This document shows positions 1 to 10,332 of a DNA stretch of 64,000 bases, in pieces. The notes under the pieces were generated by a model, which did no database searches, was not told the DNA's origin, and saw only the letters and a list, made by a program, of their open reading frames with translations. The number at the start of each line of letters is the position of its first letter. Within the stretch, counting starts at the first letter, position 1. The translations under genes were made by a program, and so were the position numbers. The stretch comes from Sthenelais limicola (Eukaryota > Annelida > Polychaeta > Phyllodocida > Sigalionidae), in the NCBI GenBank assembly GCA_942159475.1, contig OW804094.1:49534966-49598965 (forward strand), written 5' to 3'.

Positions 1-112
1 AAACAGCGTTAAGCATCCCAAGAATAAACACATTCCCACAAAGAATTTATATAAACACTTTGAAAGATATCACCTTTTTGACTTGTGACGCATTTCCCTG
101 TGACATATTACA
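1..112 (+). repeat. TIR-A family element, right-end fragment
   Basis: The right end of the window's commonest repeat, called TIR-A here. It contains the body phrase around 'cattcccacaaag' and the terminal phrase 'gacttgtgacgcatttccc'. It has no coding capacity. The left part lies outside the window. The same body phrase recurs at 738-790, inside the next copy. Confidence 0.7.
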
Positions 113-1037
113 ATTAATTACTTGTCAACAAATAAATGTTATCCTATATCCTAACAACCATGAGTGTGTTCATCACGCTTGTCCATATTTAATTCACAAG
201 AAATGAGAAAAAACATCGGATAGGCTACAGGCTATATAGCAACATAGAGATGTATCTATAGAGAAAGTGTATAAACTTATTTTACACCGACAACAGTGAC
301 ACTTGTGATGTGTTTCAGGAAAATGAGTCACAAGTCGCTAAAATTGGATTTTTAGATACCATCATATTTAAAAGATGAGACCAAGCCGATTTCAAAGATA
401 GTAAACAGTAGGACATCCAATAATTGTTTCTATATTCTAAGTTTGATATTTCTATTTTTGAAAACAAAGTAATATTTCTGGTGGGACAATTACTAGTGAA
501 GTGGCTGAAAATACTCGATAGGATAAGCTTAGAAATGTATGTATATATTTAATACAGTGGATTGAAATTTGGTACACGTATTTATATGCCTAGGAGCATT
601 AGTAGAGTAACAGTAATGAGTAATTAGTAATGAGAACATTAGTAGAAAGAGATCTTGTGAATAAAATAATTTGAAACATATCAATTGTGGTACTTGTGAC
701 TCATATTGTGACCATATGTGACCCTATTCACGCTACCAACAGCGTTAAGCATCTCAAAAACAAACATATTCCCACAAAGACATCTTACGAATGAAATAGT
801 GTAATATAAATGTATCGACTTTCCCTATGGCTACATCTTCATATTGCTATATGGTCGGTAGCCTATCCGATGTTTTTTCTCGCTTCTTGTGAATTAAATA
901 TGGACATTGTAATGATCACACTCATCGTTGTTAGGATATAGGATAACATTCGTCATTTTATTCGTTGACATGTAATCAATTGTAATATATTACAGGGAAA
1001 TAAGTGACAAGTCGCAGAAGTGATATTTTTCAAAGCA
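62..1037. repeat. Large inverted duplication enclosing a TIR-A copy
   Basis: Bases 62-243 and 845-1037 are reverse complements of each other over about 180 bp with scattered mismatches and small gaps. Shared landmarks include 'catcggataggctac' on the left and 'gtagcctatccgatg' on the right. Each arm contains the end of a TIR-A element plus about 125 bp of flanking DNA. The 600-bp spacer holds another TIR-A copy. The arms could fold into a long hairpin. Confidence 0.75.
302..722 (+). mobile_element. TIR-A copy, nearly full, decayed right end
   Basis: Starts with the conserved left end ('gtgatgtgtttcaggaaaat', then 'gagtcacaagtcgc') and runs through the family body. Body landmarks are 'gatgagaccaagccga', 'caattactagtgaagtgg' and 'gaaatttggtacacg'. 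The right end ('gtacttgtgactcat') is degenerate. It is non-coding and lies in the loop of the inverted duplication. Confidence 0.75.
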
Positions 1038-1360
1038 ACAACACTGTGTGTCTATCCCTTCTCATTGCTTCCTCTCACCTTGTCCATCGCTATAACATAA
1101 CCATTAACCATGATCTCCACCTTTGTTTACTTCACAATACTGGAGATTAATAATTGATACATCTCTTGGCACCGGTCCTCCTGCCTCATGTCTTAACCAC
1201 AGTGGCTGACTGCGAACTGCCTGCTGTATAATTGATGCTGCCATAATACATGCCCCGCACTGGAAGGAACCGGGCTAGTGCACTGTGCATTTAGATAGCT
1301 GCCCCTAATGTTGCGTCTTAAAGGTGCATTCTCTGCTAATTTGTGAGCAAAATGAGTAAC

Positions 1361-1432
1361 TATCCACCCAGAAATATTGCAAACTTTGTTTTTCAAAAAT
1401 AAAAATATCAATCTTAAAATGTAAAAATATTC
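1361..1432 (-). repeat. TIR-A internal fragment
   Basis: Reverse-orientation body segment recognised from 'ccacccagaaatattgcaaa' and the following A/T-rich stretch. Both ends are missing. The reading frame that crosses it has no recognisable protein. Confidence 0.5.
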
Positions 1433-1735
1433 ATATTGATACGTTATTTTCATTTTGATGTACATAAGATCTATATGAAGAATAGGACCCTTGTCTTTGT
1501 CAGGGACGGGACCTTCTACATCTAGATAGTAAATATACATGGCAAAGAATAGGATAGAATAAAATAATGATTAAAATACATTAGAGTGGTTTACACCAAC
1601 ATGGTGGGGCTAATTAGCCTTGCAGTACCTAACAAATAAGTATTGGAGTAAGACATTCATGCTTACGTAAGTATAAGTGCTTATTGTCATAATATTATTA
1701 CATTAAACATCAACATCACCTAAGAGGAAGGAAGG

Positions 1736-2110
1736 GACTCAGGGGATTTGTGATAACAATGTCTTTTATAGTCATTTATCAGATGGGCTACTGTTGACTA
1801 TAATTGGTATCCACTTGGTCTCATCTTTTCGAATATGATAATTATTTTATTCACTTGAAGGCCTATATAATATTTAATAAAATACATGAGAAAAAACGCT
1901 AAGTATTATCTCAAAATGCGAAGTGACTCAGGGGATTTCTGATAAAAATTATTTTTTAGTCATTTATCAGATGTCCTACTGTTTACTATAATTGGAATCC
2001 ACTTGGTCTCATCATTTCAATTGTGATAATTATTTTATTCACTTGAAGGCCTATATAATATTCATTGTTTGCGACATTTGACTCATTTCCCTGTAAAACA
2101 TCACAATTCC
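1736..2110 (-). repeat. TIR-A half-element duplicated in tandem
   Basis: About 140 bp at 1736-1875 is repeated at 1924-2062, an offset of about 188 bp. Both copies contain the reverse-strand TIR-A segment 'actataattgg...ccacttggtctcatc' followed by 'cacttgaaggcctatataat'. Only the second copy continues into the terminal phrase 'gactcatttccctgtaaaac'. The duplication therefore arose inside an existing TIR-A insertion. Confidence 0.65.
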
Positions 2111-2130
2111 ATAAACAAATTGTCTATATA

Positions 2131-2530
2131 TGTTACATCATGTTAAGCAATAATGACCTAACAATGGGTAACCACTTTTGACCAATAATTATCATTAATA
2201 ATTGTTATTATATTTATTATCCTAATTAAGTAACATGTCATTAACCCATAAGGTATCACTACCCAGGAAATTATTGCAGCAAAATTTTACAGTAGCATGT
2301 GATGGCTCAGGTAGCACTCTCATCTATATAATTATATATTCCGCCAATCAGCAATAGCCACATGGACCGACCACTCACCTGTAAACCAACTCTAGAATAA
2401 AACACTATTCTAGATCTTAGGATCATAGCCTTTAGACTTTATTCTTCTTATTTTCCTACAATAATTCTACAACTATTCCATATCCAAGGTAGACAAACCT
2501 TCATATAACACTGGTGGAGAACCCGGACCA
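2131..2530 (+). mobile_element. Candidate solo LTR with primer-binding-like site
   Basis: A 380-bp block begins TGTTAC and ends TATAACA at 2510, giving the TG...CA ends of an LTR. It is followed directly by 'ctggtggagaacccgga', placed where an LTR retrotransposon has its tRNA primer-binding site. Inside are a TATA-like stretch near 2325 and an AATAAA near 2396. No gag or pol reading frame follows, so only one LTR and a little leader would remain. A second LTR was not found, so the assignment is tentative. Confidence 0.35.
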
Positions 2531-2599
2531 ATCCAAAGGAGACCCAGATAGAGTATTATAGGATGTTGATATTCAATGTGATTGTAAGGATAACACTGG

Positions 2600-2836
2600 C
2601 CAGTAAGGTATATGAGGAAGCCAACTAATTGCACAATTAATCCCATTTAATCCAGATTGCCACTGTAGATTAGCAAAACAAAATCATACAAATATTCTCG
2701 AAAAAGCCATGAACAAATCAGGAAATTTCAGGAAATCTTTTTTTCTCTTTGTCCTAATTTGAATGTTCCATTCTGCAGTACTCAGGATAAAGGAAAGACA
2801 AAAAACTAGGAAAATATTTTTGTGTCGCTTTAGGAA
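2600..2836. repeat. Dispersed repeat, copy 1 (pair with 23942-24172)
   Basis: About 230 bp shares long stretches with 23942-24172 in the same orientation, including 'gaagccaactaa', 'cacaattaatcccattt', 'aaaaagccatgaa' and 'cagtactcaggataa'. Neither copy has a protein-like frame. The element type is unknown. Confidence 0.7.
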
Positions 2837-3863
2837 TAGAAAAACAAAGTTGTAATGTCTTCTTTCTGTAAATGCTCCCATCCAGAATTGACGCTATTTT
2901 CTCCTGAAATAAGGCTTAATATTTTACCTGGCTTTTTATAGTTTCCATTTGTTAATAGGAAACTGCTTGAATTGTTTTGTATGAGGTTTGGATAAAATAA
3001 CATTCTAATAATACCAATGCATGATGTATTTAGTTGACGCTTTTGCATTCTTAGAACATTTAAGTTCTGCGAAACATGGGTACTTACTGCGACATTTGAG
3101 CCTTGGGAAGAGACCATAGTTCTTTTATAGCTACTCGGATTAATGCCAGGTGTAAAGCATATGTACTTATAACTCAACCAATGTATTCAATCATAGTTGA
3201 AAGCTACCCTGGTTACAAATAATATTTACTTCAGTTTCAAGGAATTCTTTTAGGTTTCCCCCGCCAAAAGCCCTTCCTTTTATTCGATATTCATTCTCAT
3301 TAATATTGGTGGGTAGTCTTCTAATTTTAGCAACGTTAGTAACACACCTTGACAACGCTTTTTTCCGGCAAGGAGTGTGTCAGAGGGGGGGGGGGTCTAT
3401 TTTTTAGGCCTAGGCCCTATAATAGAAATGGAATTGGGGGAAACCGTTCTTTCCTTGGTCATAGCCACATTCTTGTTGATATTATTATTATGTGAATAAA
3501 TCTCTTCCAGAATATTAATGGCAATATTTCCATAACTTACTGGAGTCTATGCGCTAATCTAGCATTAACTAGATTGAAAGTAACTCCAAGTAGATTCGGA
3601 TTTAACTGTGTGCATTACAGTGATAACATTAAAGGCAAGGTTCCATTATCTGCCTCAGCAAATGCCTCATAAGTAACAAGAATAATGATATCTGCAAAAT
3701 GACTTAGGACAGTCTATTAGTGACTACATTGTTCCTGTGCCTTCTCAACAACGCTATCGCTACAGTACATTTTGCTAAGTACCAATTAAAGGATTCAGGA
3801 AATGATTTATGATCTGTATTTAGGTGTGGCACTAGAATTAGCCTTTGAGACTACATTAAAATA

Positions 3864-4496
3864 CGTGATTTGTTTCAGGAAAATGAGTCACAAGTCGCAA
3901 AATGTATATCTTCCAAAGGGATTTATTTACAAGATCGTTGTTGGAATATTTTCATCTTTAGGGTGTTTAGTCCTAGATTATAAGAATATCTGTACCAAAT
4001 TTCAAGAGAATTTATAAAATATATCTTTGCGTTTCTAAGGTCATCCTATGGAGTAAACATACGTCTATGCACTAATCTAACATTATGCATCTAGCATCTA
4101 TGCACTATAATCGCCTTATTTACCAATACCATACTAATGTCAATCAAAATTTCTATCAGTAGCAACTGGTCAGGAACCCGCTGAAATATCTGGAACTCAC
4201 TTTCAGATGCGGGTCTTCTTTTTGTACACCTTTAATGTATAAATAAAAAATGCTTTGAATTGAATTGAGTATATTTAGTTATTTTACTGGTAAATGCCCA
4301 CCCAGAAATATCGCAAACCTTTTTCAAACATGCATATATCAACACAATTATACAAACAAACAAAATAGAAACACGTCTTAGATGTCCTTAATGTTTACTA
4401 TCGTTGATACCGACTTGATCTCATCTTTTCATATATATGATATCTCAAAATCCAGTTTTGCGACTTGTGACTTATTTTCCTGAAATAGATCATATG
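3864..4496 (-). mobile_element. TIR-A copy in reverse, split by a short retroposon
   Basis: Both ends are recognisable: 'tttgtttcaggaaaatgagt' on the left and 'gcgacttgtgacttattttc' on the right. The body is interrupted after 4055 by 211 bp of unrelated DNA and resumes at 4267 with 'gagtatatttagtt'. Reading frames crossing it are incidental. Confidence 0.75.
4056..4266 (+). mobile_element. Short retroposon (SINE or LINE 3' fragment) with target duplication
   Basis: An insertion inside a TIR-A copy, flanked by a direct repeat 'gagta' (4051-4055 and 4267-4271). It ends in 'aataaaaaatgctttgaatt' followed by an ATTGA repeat, typical of the tail of a target-primed retroposon. There is no coding frame. 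Its family was not recognised. Confidence 0.55.
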
Positions 4497-5299
4497 TATC
4501 CACAAAAACAGGGCCAGTTCAGCACATTGAATATGCATTGGTGTATTTTACCAGTGAGGGCAAGAGAGGGTGGTTCAATATTTCTGATTAGCTGCCTAAT
4601 CCTAATTATAGTTAAGCAAATCAGTGACGCTCTTACTTACAGCTTTCACAAACTCAAGTATCTTTAATATGATACTTGGCTAAGGCCATATCAAACTCAT
4701 GAAGTCATACCATATGCACCCCATGTTTTATATGGGTGAAATCGCCAGAAAACGTATAGTTCGCCTTCCCTAATCCTCTCAAAATAAACCAGAAATGAGG
4801 TTCAAAATACAGCTCAACATAACCCAACCGATTGTTTGAGTCAGGCAATATGAAATATGCCCAGATATACCTTGTATTTATCATTTCTTAGCCTATTTTA
4901 CCAGAATTTCATAAATGTGTAGAGCTGGCAATTGTATATTTCTAGGCGATCTGACCCATATCAAGAATGTCTTCAGGGGTACTCACACTGGATTGGTTTG
5001 CAAAATCGTACGATTTCAAAGTCTACGATTGATCTTGGTGCCAATTGTGTCCCAAATCATGGTAAAATAACAGAATCGGTCGACTTTTTTCGACCCACAC
5101 AGACCCAAAATCTGGCCCGATTCAGGGAAAAAGTGAAATCGTGGAGAAGTCTACCCACACTGGGTAGATTTCACCACGATTTAACTTGCTTCTTTTAAAA
5201 ACAATAATTATAAGTGGACACATCAGTCCACAAAGCAATTTCAGACAATCTATGCATCCAATTAAAACAGAATTTACTTTTGTGGGGATGTGTAGAGTA

Positions 5300-5362
5300 A
5301 TATAATTGTATATATCATATATATTATATATATATAATATATTATATTATATATGTATTTAT
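5300..5362. repeat. AT dinucleotide tract
   Basis: Alternating TA/AT run of about 60 bp, low complexity. A second TA tract sits at 5971-5992, next to the hairpin. Confidence 0.8.
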
Positions 5363-5685
5363 TATACTCGCATTCTATATGAGACGTGCTATAAGTGGGG
5401 TGCTATAAAAATATTTATATATAGGACGTGTCCTATATGAAATGTAGTTGTCTAAAAATAGCTCTGTTGTTATGCTTCGCGGAGCGTTGGCTCTCCGCAG
5501 AGCATGTAAACAAATCCCCGCGATCGGTAATCAACCCGTGATTCTGGTACTATAATTATAGAAATACATAATAAAACCTACATCAATAAATAGAGCATTA
5601 AATTCTCTTTTGAATGATATAAATTGTATTAATGTAGCTCAAGGAATGGCCATGATATGAACGTTTTAATTCATCAATATACTAA

Positions 5686-5780
5686 CGGGGCTGTCAGCAG
5701 GGCTGTCAGTGGGGCTGTCAGTGGGCTCTCAGCGGGGCTGTCAGCGGGGCTCTCAGTGGGGCAGCGGGGCTCTCTGAGAC
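5686..5780 (+). repeat. GGGGCTSTCAGY minisatellite
   Basis: Seven to eight imperfect copies of a 12-bp unit 'ggggctgtcagc', with variants ggggctctcagt and a shortened ggggcagc. It is a GC-rich island in AT-rich surroundings with no coding frame. Confidence 0.8.
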
Positions 5781-5848
5781 TTCTTTAGTATTTTTTCAGT
5801 GATATCTGATGACGTGTGATCAAATTTTATGCACATATAATAAATATA

Positions 5849-5962
5849 GAATGGAACTCGCCGGCAATAATCGAAAATTTATAGGACTTGATTCGTCCAC
5901 ATAAGATGATGTGGACGAATCTCGTCCTATAAATTTTCGATTATTGCCGGCTCGTCCCATTC
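5849..5962. repeat. Near-perfect 54-nt-arm hairpin
   Basis: The arms around 'cgccggcaataatcg' and 'cgattattgccgg' pair over about 54 nt with about five mismatches and a 6-nt loop (aagatg). The innermost stem pairs 'gattcgtccacat' with 'atgtggacgaatc'. The conservation contrasts with the decayed DNA around it, so it is either recent or under constraint. Confidence 0.85.
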
Positions 5963-6756
5963 TCTCTCTATATATATATTATATATAATACATGTAACCT
6001 GAAAATCGCTACTGGATTGGATTGATATTTCTCTCTCAGCATCAATTTGAATTTTTGAATTTCAAACTTATTTTTTCCTAGGTGCCTACATCGGGGTAAG
6101 CCTTGTTGATTTATGAACTAAAACTGTGAGGAATTACTGCCCAATGAAAATTGGCTTTTACCATTATACGCTTCCCGACCTATTGGATGACAAATGTAAT
6201 GAGTTTTGAGATGGTCTGTAAGGTGTAGAGGATTGGAAAACTCAAGAGAAAATGCCCTAATCTAAAAAATGTATATGTATGGCAGCTAGGTGGTGTTTGT
6301 TTCACATTTTCTTGAATACCGACCAAAATATCAATCCTACAGGTTTGTGCATATTAAATCATTTGTAGACAACAAAATTACCTTTAATTTAATGTATGAC
6401 ACTTTATTGTACCCCTAATAGAAGTTACAGCTTTCGGTAAAAAATAAAATAGTGTCGGAAATTATTTTTCCCAAATAAAAAAATCATATTTTAAATAAAT
6501 CGGGGGTCTGGCCATGACTTTCCATTAAATGGAATGTCGTAGGGCCTCTCCCGATCAATCGTAGGCCATTATAAGAAAAGCCATGACTGGTCGGGACACA
6601 ACCCACACTGGCAAGACAGATCGTAGAACTGAAAAAATTCCAAATCGTACGACTAAATATCGGCGAATCGGCGGTGAAATCGGCCCTGTGACTTTCAAAT
6701 CGGGGAACAAAAAGTAATACAATTGGTTGTACGATTAGTCTTAGGATCCTACGACT

Positions 6757-7594
6757 AATGCCCTGTCTACATAGGGGCGAATTGGGGTGCGAATTGGGCC
6801 CTGCGGCAACTCGTGCGACTTCACACAAAATCGCATTGATTTTTAAATCTAAATCGCCCCTATGTAGGGACAGCTGCGACCACTTGCAGAATCCTATGAC
6901 TAATCGCAGAGGCAAAAATTGCCCCACACACATGCGAATTCATGTGCGATTTCAGATATGCCAGATCGCAGGTGAAATAATCCAAATCGCATATGAAAAA
7001 TCTCAGTTGATGCGATTTTAAATGGAATCGCACATACTTATACAAGCATTCGCATATGTGTAGGGCTAGCCACGACAGTTCGCAGACCTGTGTTACTGTC
7101 CACGACTAATCGCAGGAGGTCATGCGAATTTCGGAAATATCCGAAATTCGCAGGTGATTGGAGGTATGTTTGAATAGATGTATTATCACGAATAATTGAT
7201 GGATCAAAATTTTTTTTTACAGAATATACCCAGACATATTGTCTCAAGTATGTTTAGATTTTGTAATTATAAATTGATTTTTTCTACATTTTTTTTAAAT
7301 CGTCGCAAGTACACCTCAAAAAATATTTTTGGTCTTCTCTCCCTCCATTTTCTTATAATTTGAAGTGATCCAAATCACACATCTGCTGCGAATCTAGACC
7401 TGCGATTTCACATGAGTTTGCAACTGAAATCGCACTTGTGTAGGGATTAAAAAATCAAATCGCAGAGCATTATCTCTGAAATCGCACAAGATCCCTGCCG
7501 ATTCGCACAGGATTTCTACGATTTCACATGTGAATGATCGCAAGTGCCAGATTCGCAGCAGTTTTTGAATTCGCCCCTGTGTAGATGGAGCATT
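6757..7594. mobile_element. TIR element with TCGCA/TGCGA words (838 bp)
   Basis: The left end 'aatgccctgtctacataggg' and the reversed right end 'aatgctccatctacacaggg' match over about 29 bp. The subterminal DNA is packed with AATCGCA, TGCGATT and ATTCGCA words in both orientations. It sits inside the outer 4976-7670 element. The centre (7200-7370) is AT-rich and non-coding. Superfamily unknown; PIF/Harbinger or ISL2EU-like are guesses only. Confidence 0.6.
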
Positions 7595-7754
7595 ATTGGA
7601 GGTAGGAATTAAATCGTAGACATAATCTTAAGGCCAAATCGGCCATAGAAGGAGCCCTGTGTGGGTACCCCTTTCATGTTTGCCTTCATGTTTTTGTAAC
7701 TTTCATGTTTTCATATATTTCTAAATCTATTACGTTTACGTTTTAGGCCGGCGC

Positions 7755-8131
7755 CACACTAGCCGCAATAGGCCTCGCAATAGGCTTCGCAACAGGCTTT
7801 CCCGATAGGTTTTGCTATTGCAGAGGCTTATCGGGAAGGCCTGTTGCAAACGTCGCCAAACCTTTGCAACAAAGCTTTGCAATTCATCGCAATAGCATGG
7901 TGACGTCTGCGATGCAATGTTTATCGCAAACAAATATTAAACATGTCTAATATTTCTGCGATAGACGGCGACGCATTTCTTATCGCAACGCCTGCTGCAA
8001 AGGCTATTGCAGAGGCTGTCGCAAAGAGGCCCACACATCTGCGATACAGTGCACTCCAAGATCGAATATTTTCATTTCTATTGCAGAGGCCTGTCGCAAA
8101 GCCTATTGCGAGGCTTATCGCGGCTAGTGTG
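7755..8131. mobile_element. Foldback element built of TTGCGA/TCGCAA words
   Basis: Ends 'cacactagccgcaataggcc' and, reversed, 'cacactagccgcgataagcc' continue as an inverted repeat for about 40 bp. The whole 377 bp carries many copies of TTGCGA, TCGCAA and TTGCAA in both orientations, so either strand can fold on itself. A shorter and more decayed relative lies at 59745-60065. It is non-coding; both strands show short spurious frames. Confidence 0.7.
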
Positions 8132-8266
8132 CATCTGACATTAGTGTTTATCTTTTACTGTTGTGTAGTTAATTATTTGGGGTAATAACTAATAATATAA
8201 TGTGTTAGCCGCTTAAGTATGACGATCTAGGCAATGCTTTTCTGATTCTACAAGACTTAAACCCAG

Positions 8267-9063
8267 CACACACAAAACCCGATTTGAAGCCCGATTTGGG
8301 CTCCCGACTAGTCCCAGGAAAATGAAATCGGGGATGTATTCAATATTCGGTCGAATCTACGAATAGTCGGGGGACTAATCGGTTTACTTTTTATAGCCCG
8401 ATTTGGCAAATTTCAACCCACACTTGGCCGGTTTCAGACCCGATTTCAGGATTCCAGACCCGATTTCAGGACATTTCTTTTACAGAATTGGAGAATTGAT
8501 GAAATCGGCTCTCCCGACGATCCAATATAATGGAATATCGGGGCAAACCCCCCGATTTGTCCTAAAATGTTAATAGTCCTAAAAGGCAGGTAAATTTGAA
8601 AGTCTATAACTTCACTAATATCTGCAGTATTAGCACAATTTTTTCACTTTTATACAGCTCCCTTCGCCGACATTTTATTTTTTTTAAAATTATTTGTTGT
8701 TGTTGACAAATGTGATGTGTCACAGGAAAATGAGTCATAAGTCATAAAAGATAGATTTTGAGATACCATCAGATTTGAAATAATGGAGATAGGTATAGAA
8801 AAATATACATTTCCTGAAAGAGGAATTTATTCTCTTCATGATGAAACAAAAATGAAATGAAGGAATGTGATTTTATCTAAATGTCCAGAAAATCAAACCC
8901 ATCCCCGATTTCAAAATGAATTCCTGTGATTCAATCGGGAATCAAATCGGCTCAGTGTGGGCCAAAAAATACGCCCGATTTCACAATCAATTCCTAGGAT
9001 TTCAGCGCCGATTGGTCGGGACACCCCAAATCGGGCTATTTTTTAAATCGGGTTTTGTCTGTG
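8267..9063. mobile_element. TIR element with CCCGATTT/AAATCGGG words
   Basis: The left end 'cacacacaaaacccgattt' and the reversed right end 'cacagacaaaacccgattt' match, and both are followed by further CCCGATTTGGG copies. The word recurs many times at 8280-8560 and 8890-9060, in both orientations. A TIR-A start fragment lies in the centre (8709-8790). No transposase frame is present. Confidence 0.65.
8709..8795 (+). repeat. TIR-A left-end fragment inside the CCCGATTT element
   Basis: Begins 'tgtgatgtgtcacaggaaaa' and runs through 'gattttgagataccatcaga' before losing similarity. Being enclosed by the other element, it either inserted there or was carried with it. Confidence 0.65.
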
Positions 9064-9067
9064 CGGG

Positions 9068-9465
9068 CTTTTAGTTGCAAAAAATGGATTTTGAAACGAT
9101 GAGATCAAGCGAATTCCAATGATGGTAAACAGTAGGGCATCTAATAAATATTTTAATCTATATTTTAAGTTTGATATCTGATATTTGGTATATCACAAAA
9201 GAAAGGTGATATTATGGTGTAAGGATCTTTAGTAAAGCTTTTATAAATGCTGCAGTAGAACATGAGACCCGAGGACTTCTCAGACGTCCTTCATGTTTAC
9301 TACCATTGGAATCCTCTTGATCTCCTCTATTCAAATATGATGATATCTCAAAATCCAATATTTGCGACTTTTGACTTATTTCCTGCGACATATGAAAGGT
9401 GCTAATATATGATGTAATGACCTTTAGTAAAACCTTTATAAATGCTGCAGTAGAGACTGAGACCT
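9068..9465. repeat. Head-to-head TIR-A remnants with a 70-bp direct repeat
   Basis: A forward TIR-A body (9070-9195, 'gcaaaaaatggattttgaaa') is followed by a reverse one (9283-9395, 'gatgatatctcaaaatccaa'). Between and after them a 70-bp segment containing 'cttttataaatgctgcagta' or its variant occurs twice, at 9204-9272 and 9396-9464. This looks like a rearranged pair rather than a simple insertion. Confidence 0.55.
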
Positions 9466-9626
9466 GTAGTAATGACTCATAGAACAAAACATAGGAAGGG
9501 GATGTAAACGTCACATCCAGACTCCAAGGGCTCAGGAAATGTCAGGTAATGATAAAAACCCAGGTACAAAAACTGAGAGCGAGCAGTTGAGGAAGAACGA
9601 GATAATACATTAGAGGGATAGAGGAA

Positions 9627-9972
9627 TGTGATATAGTACAGGAAAATTAGTCACAAGTCATACAAATTGCTATTCACAGGATACATGTTTGGGGTGCTTA
9701 ACGCTTTTGGTGGCATAAATACATATCCAAAAGACAGTTTATGGAATTGATCCTTTCGTTTCAAAGGTCATCATATGGAGTATATCTAATTACTTTACTA
9801 GTAACTGTCCAACCAGAAATATTGCAAACCTTTTTCCAAACAAAAATACAGAAACACTCCTTAGACGTTCTTCATGTTCCCCATCATTTGAATTGGCTTG
9901 ATCTCCTCTTTTCAAATATGATGTTATGTCAAATACCATTTTTTGCGAATTGTAACTCATTTTCCTTCAACA
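9627..9972 (-). mobile_element. TIR-A copy, reverse, both ends present
   Basis: Left end 'tgtgatatagtacaggaaaa', right end 'actcattttccttcaacaca'. The body phrases 'ggtcatcatatggagtat' and 'ccagaaatattgcaaacc' are in family order. At about 345 bp it is shorter than the roughly 0.5 kb consensus, so it is internally deleted. Confidence 0.75.
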
Positions 9973-10067
9973 CATCACATTTCAGTTCCACCAGAGATGA
10001 TGATAAATGAAGCTGTTAAAACAATTACTTGTTGAGCGAGCGGAGGGGGATACAGAGGTTGAACATG

Positions 10068-10332
10068 TCTTGTTACACCTGCATTCTCAGCTATTACGAC
10101 AAAACAAATCTTACCAAATTCACGCATAGTATAACTTATAGGGCTGAATTCATCAACATTCTGCAGCTCTAATACATATTTATGCACAAATTTGAAGTCT
10201 TATCTCTGAGAGAAAACGGCCACCGGTGAGCAATAATAAATGAAGTCATCGCATGAAAGGATTTGGACGGGTCCTCCAAATTCCAATGAGGACGATTTTG
10301 AAGCCTTTTAGGAAATTAAAATGAATAAAATC
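10068..10332. repeat. Dispersed repeat, copy 1 (pair with 18897-19115)
   Basis: Shares 'gacaaaacaaatct', 'aattcatc', 'gtgagcaataata' and 'tgaaaggattyggrygggtc' in order with 18897-19115. It is non-coding and of unknown class. Confidence 0.6.

Larger units (their letters stand above)
4976..7670. mobile_element. Outer foldback-type DNA element with GGGGTACYCACAC ends
   Basis: The left end 'ggggtactcacactgg' and the right end, read in reverse as 'ggggtacccacacagg', are inverted. Subterminal DNA on both sides is dense in AATCGTA/TACGATT and CGATTT/AAATCG words (4990-5180, 6490-6757, 7600-7660). A second TIR element (6757-7594) is inserted near its right end. The middle (5200-6480) is AT-rich and holds a minisatellite and a hairpin. 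Nothing resembling a transposase is visible. Pairing these two ends as one element is inference. Confidence 0.4.

Noticed and set aside
5686..5780. CRISPR-like array
   Set aside because: The units are contiguous 12-bp minisatellite copies without unique spacers, and the window is eukaryotic.
6484..6933. 149-codon minus-strand frame
   Set aside because: It spans the junction of two foldback elements and consists of translated CGATT/AATCG words.
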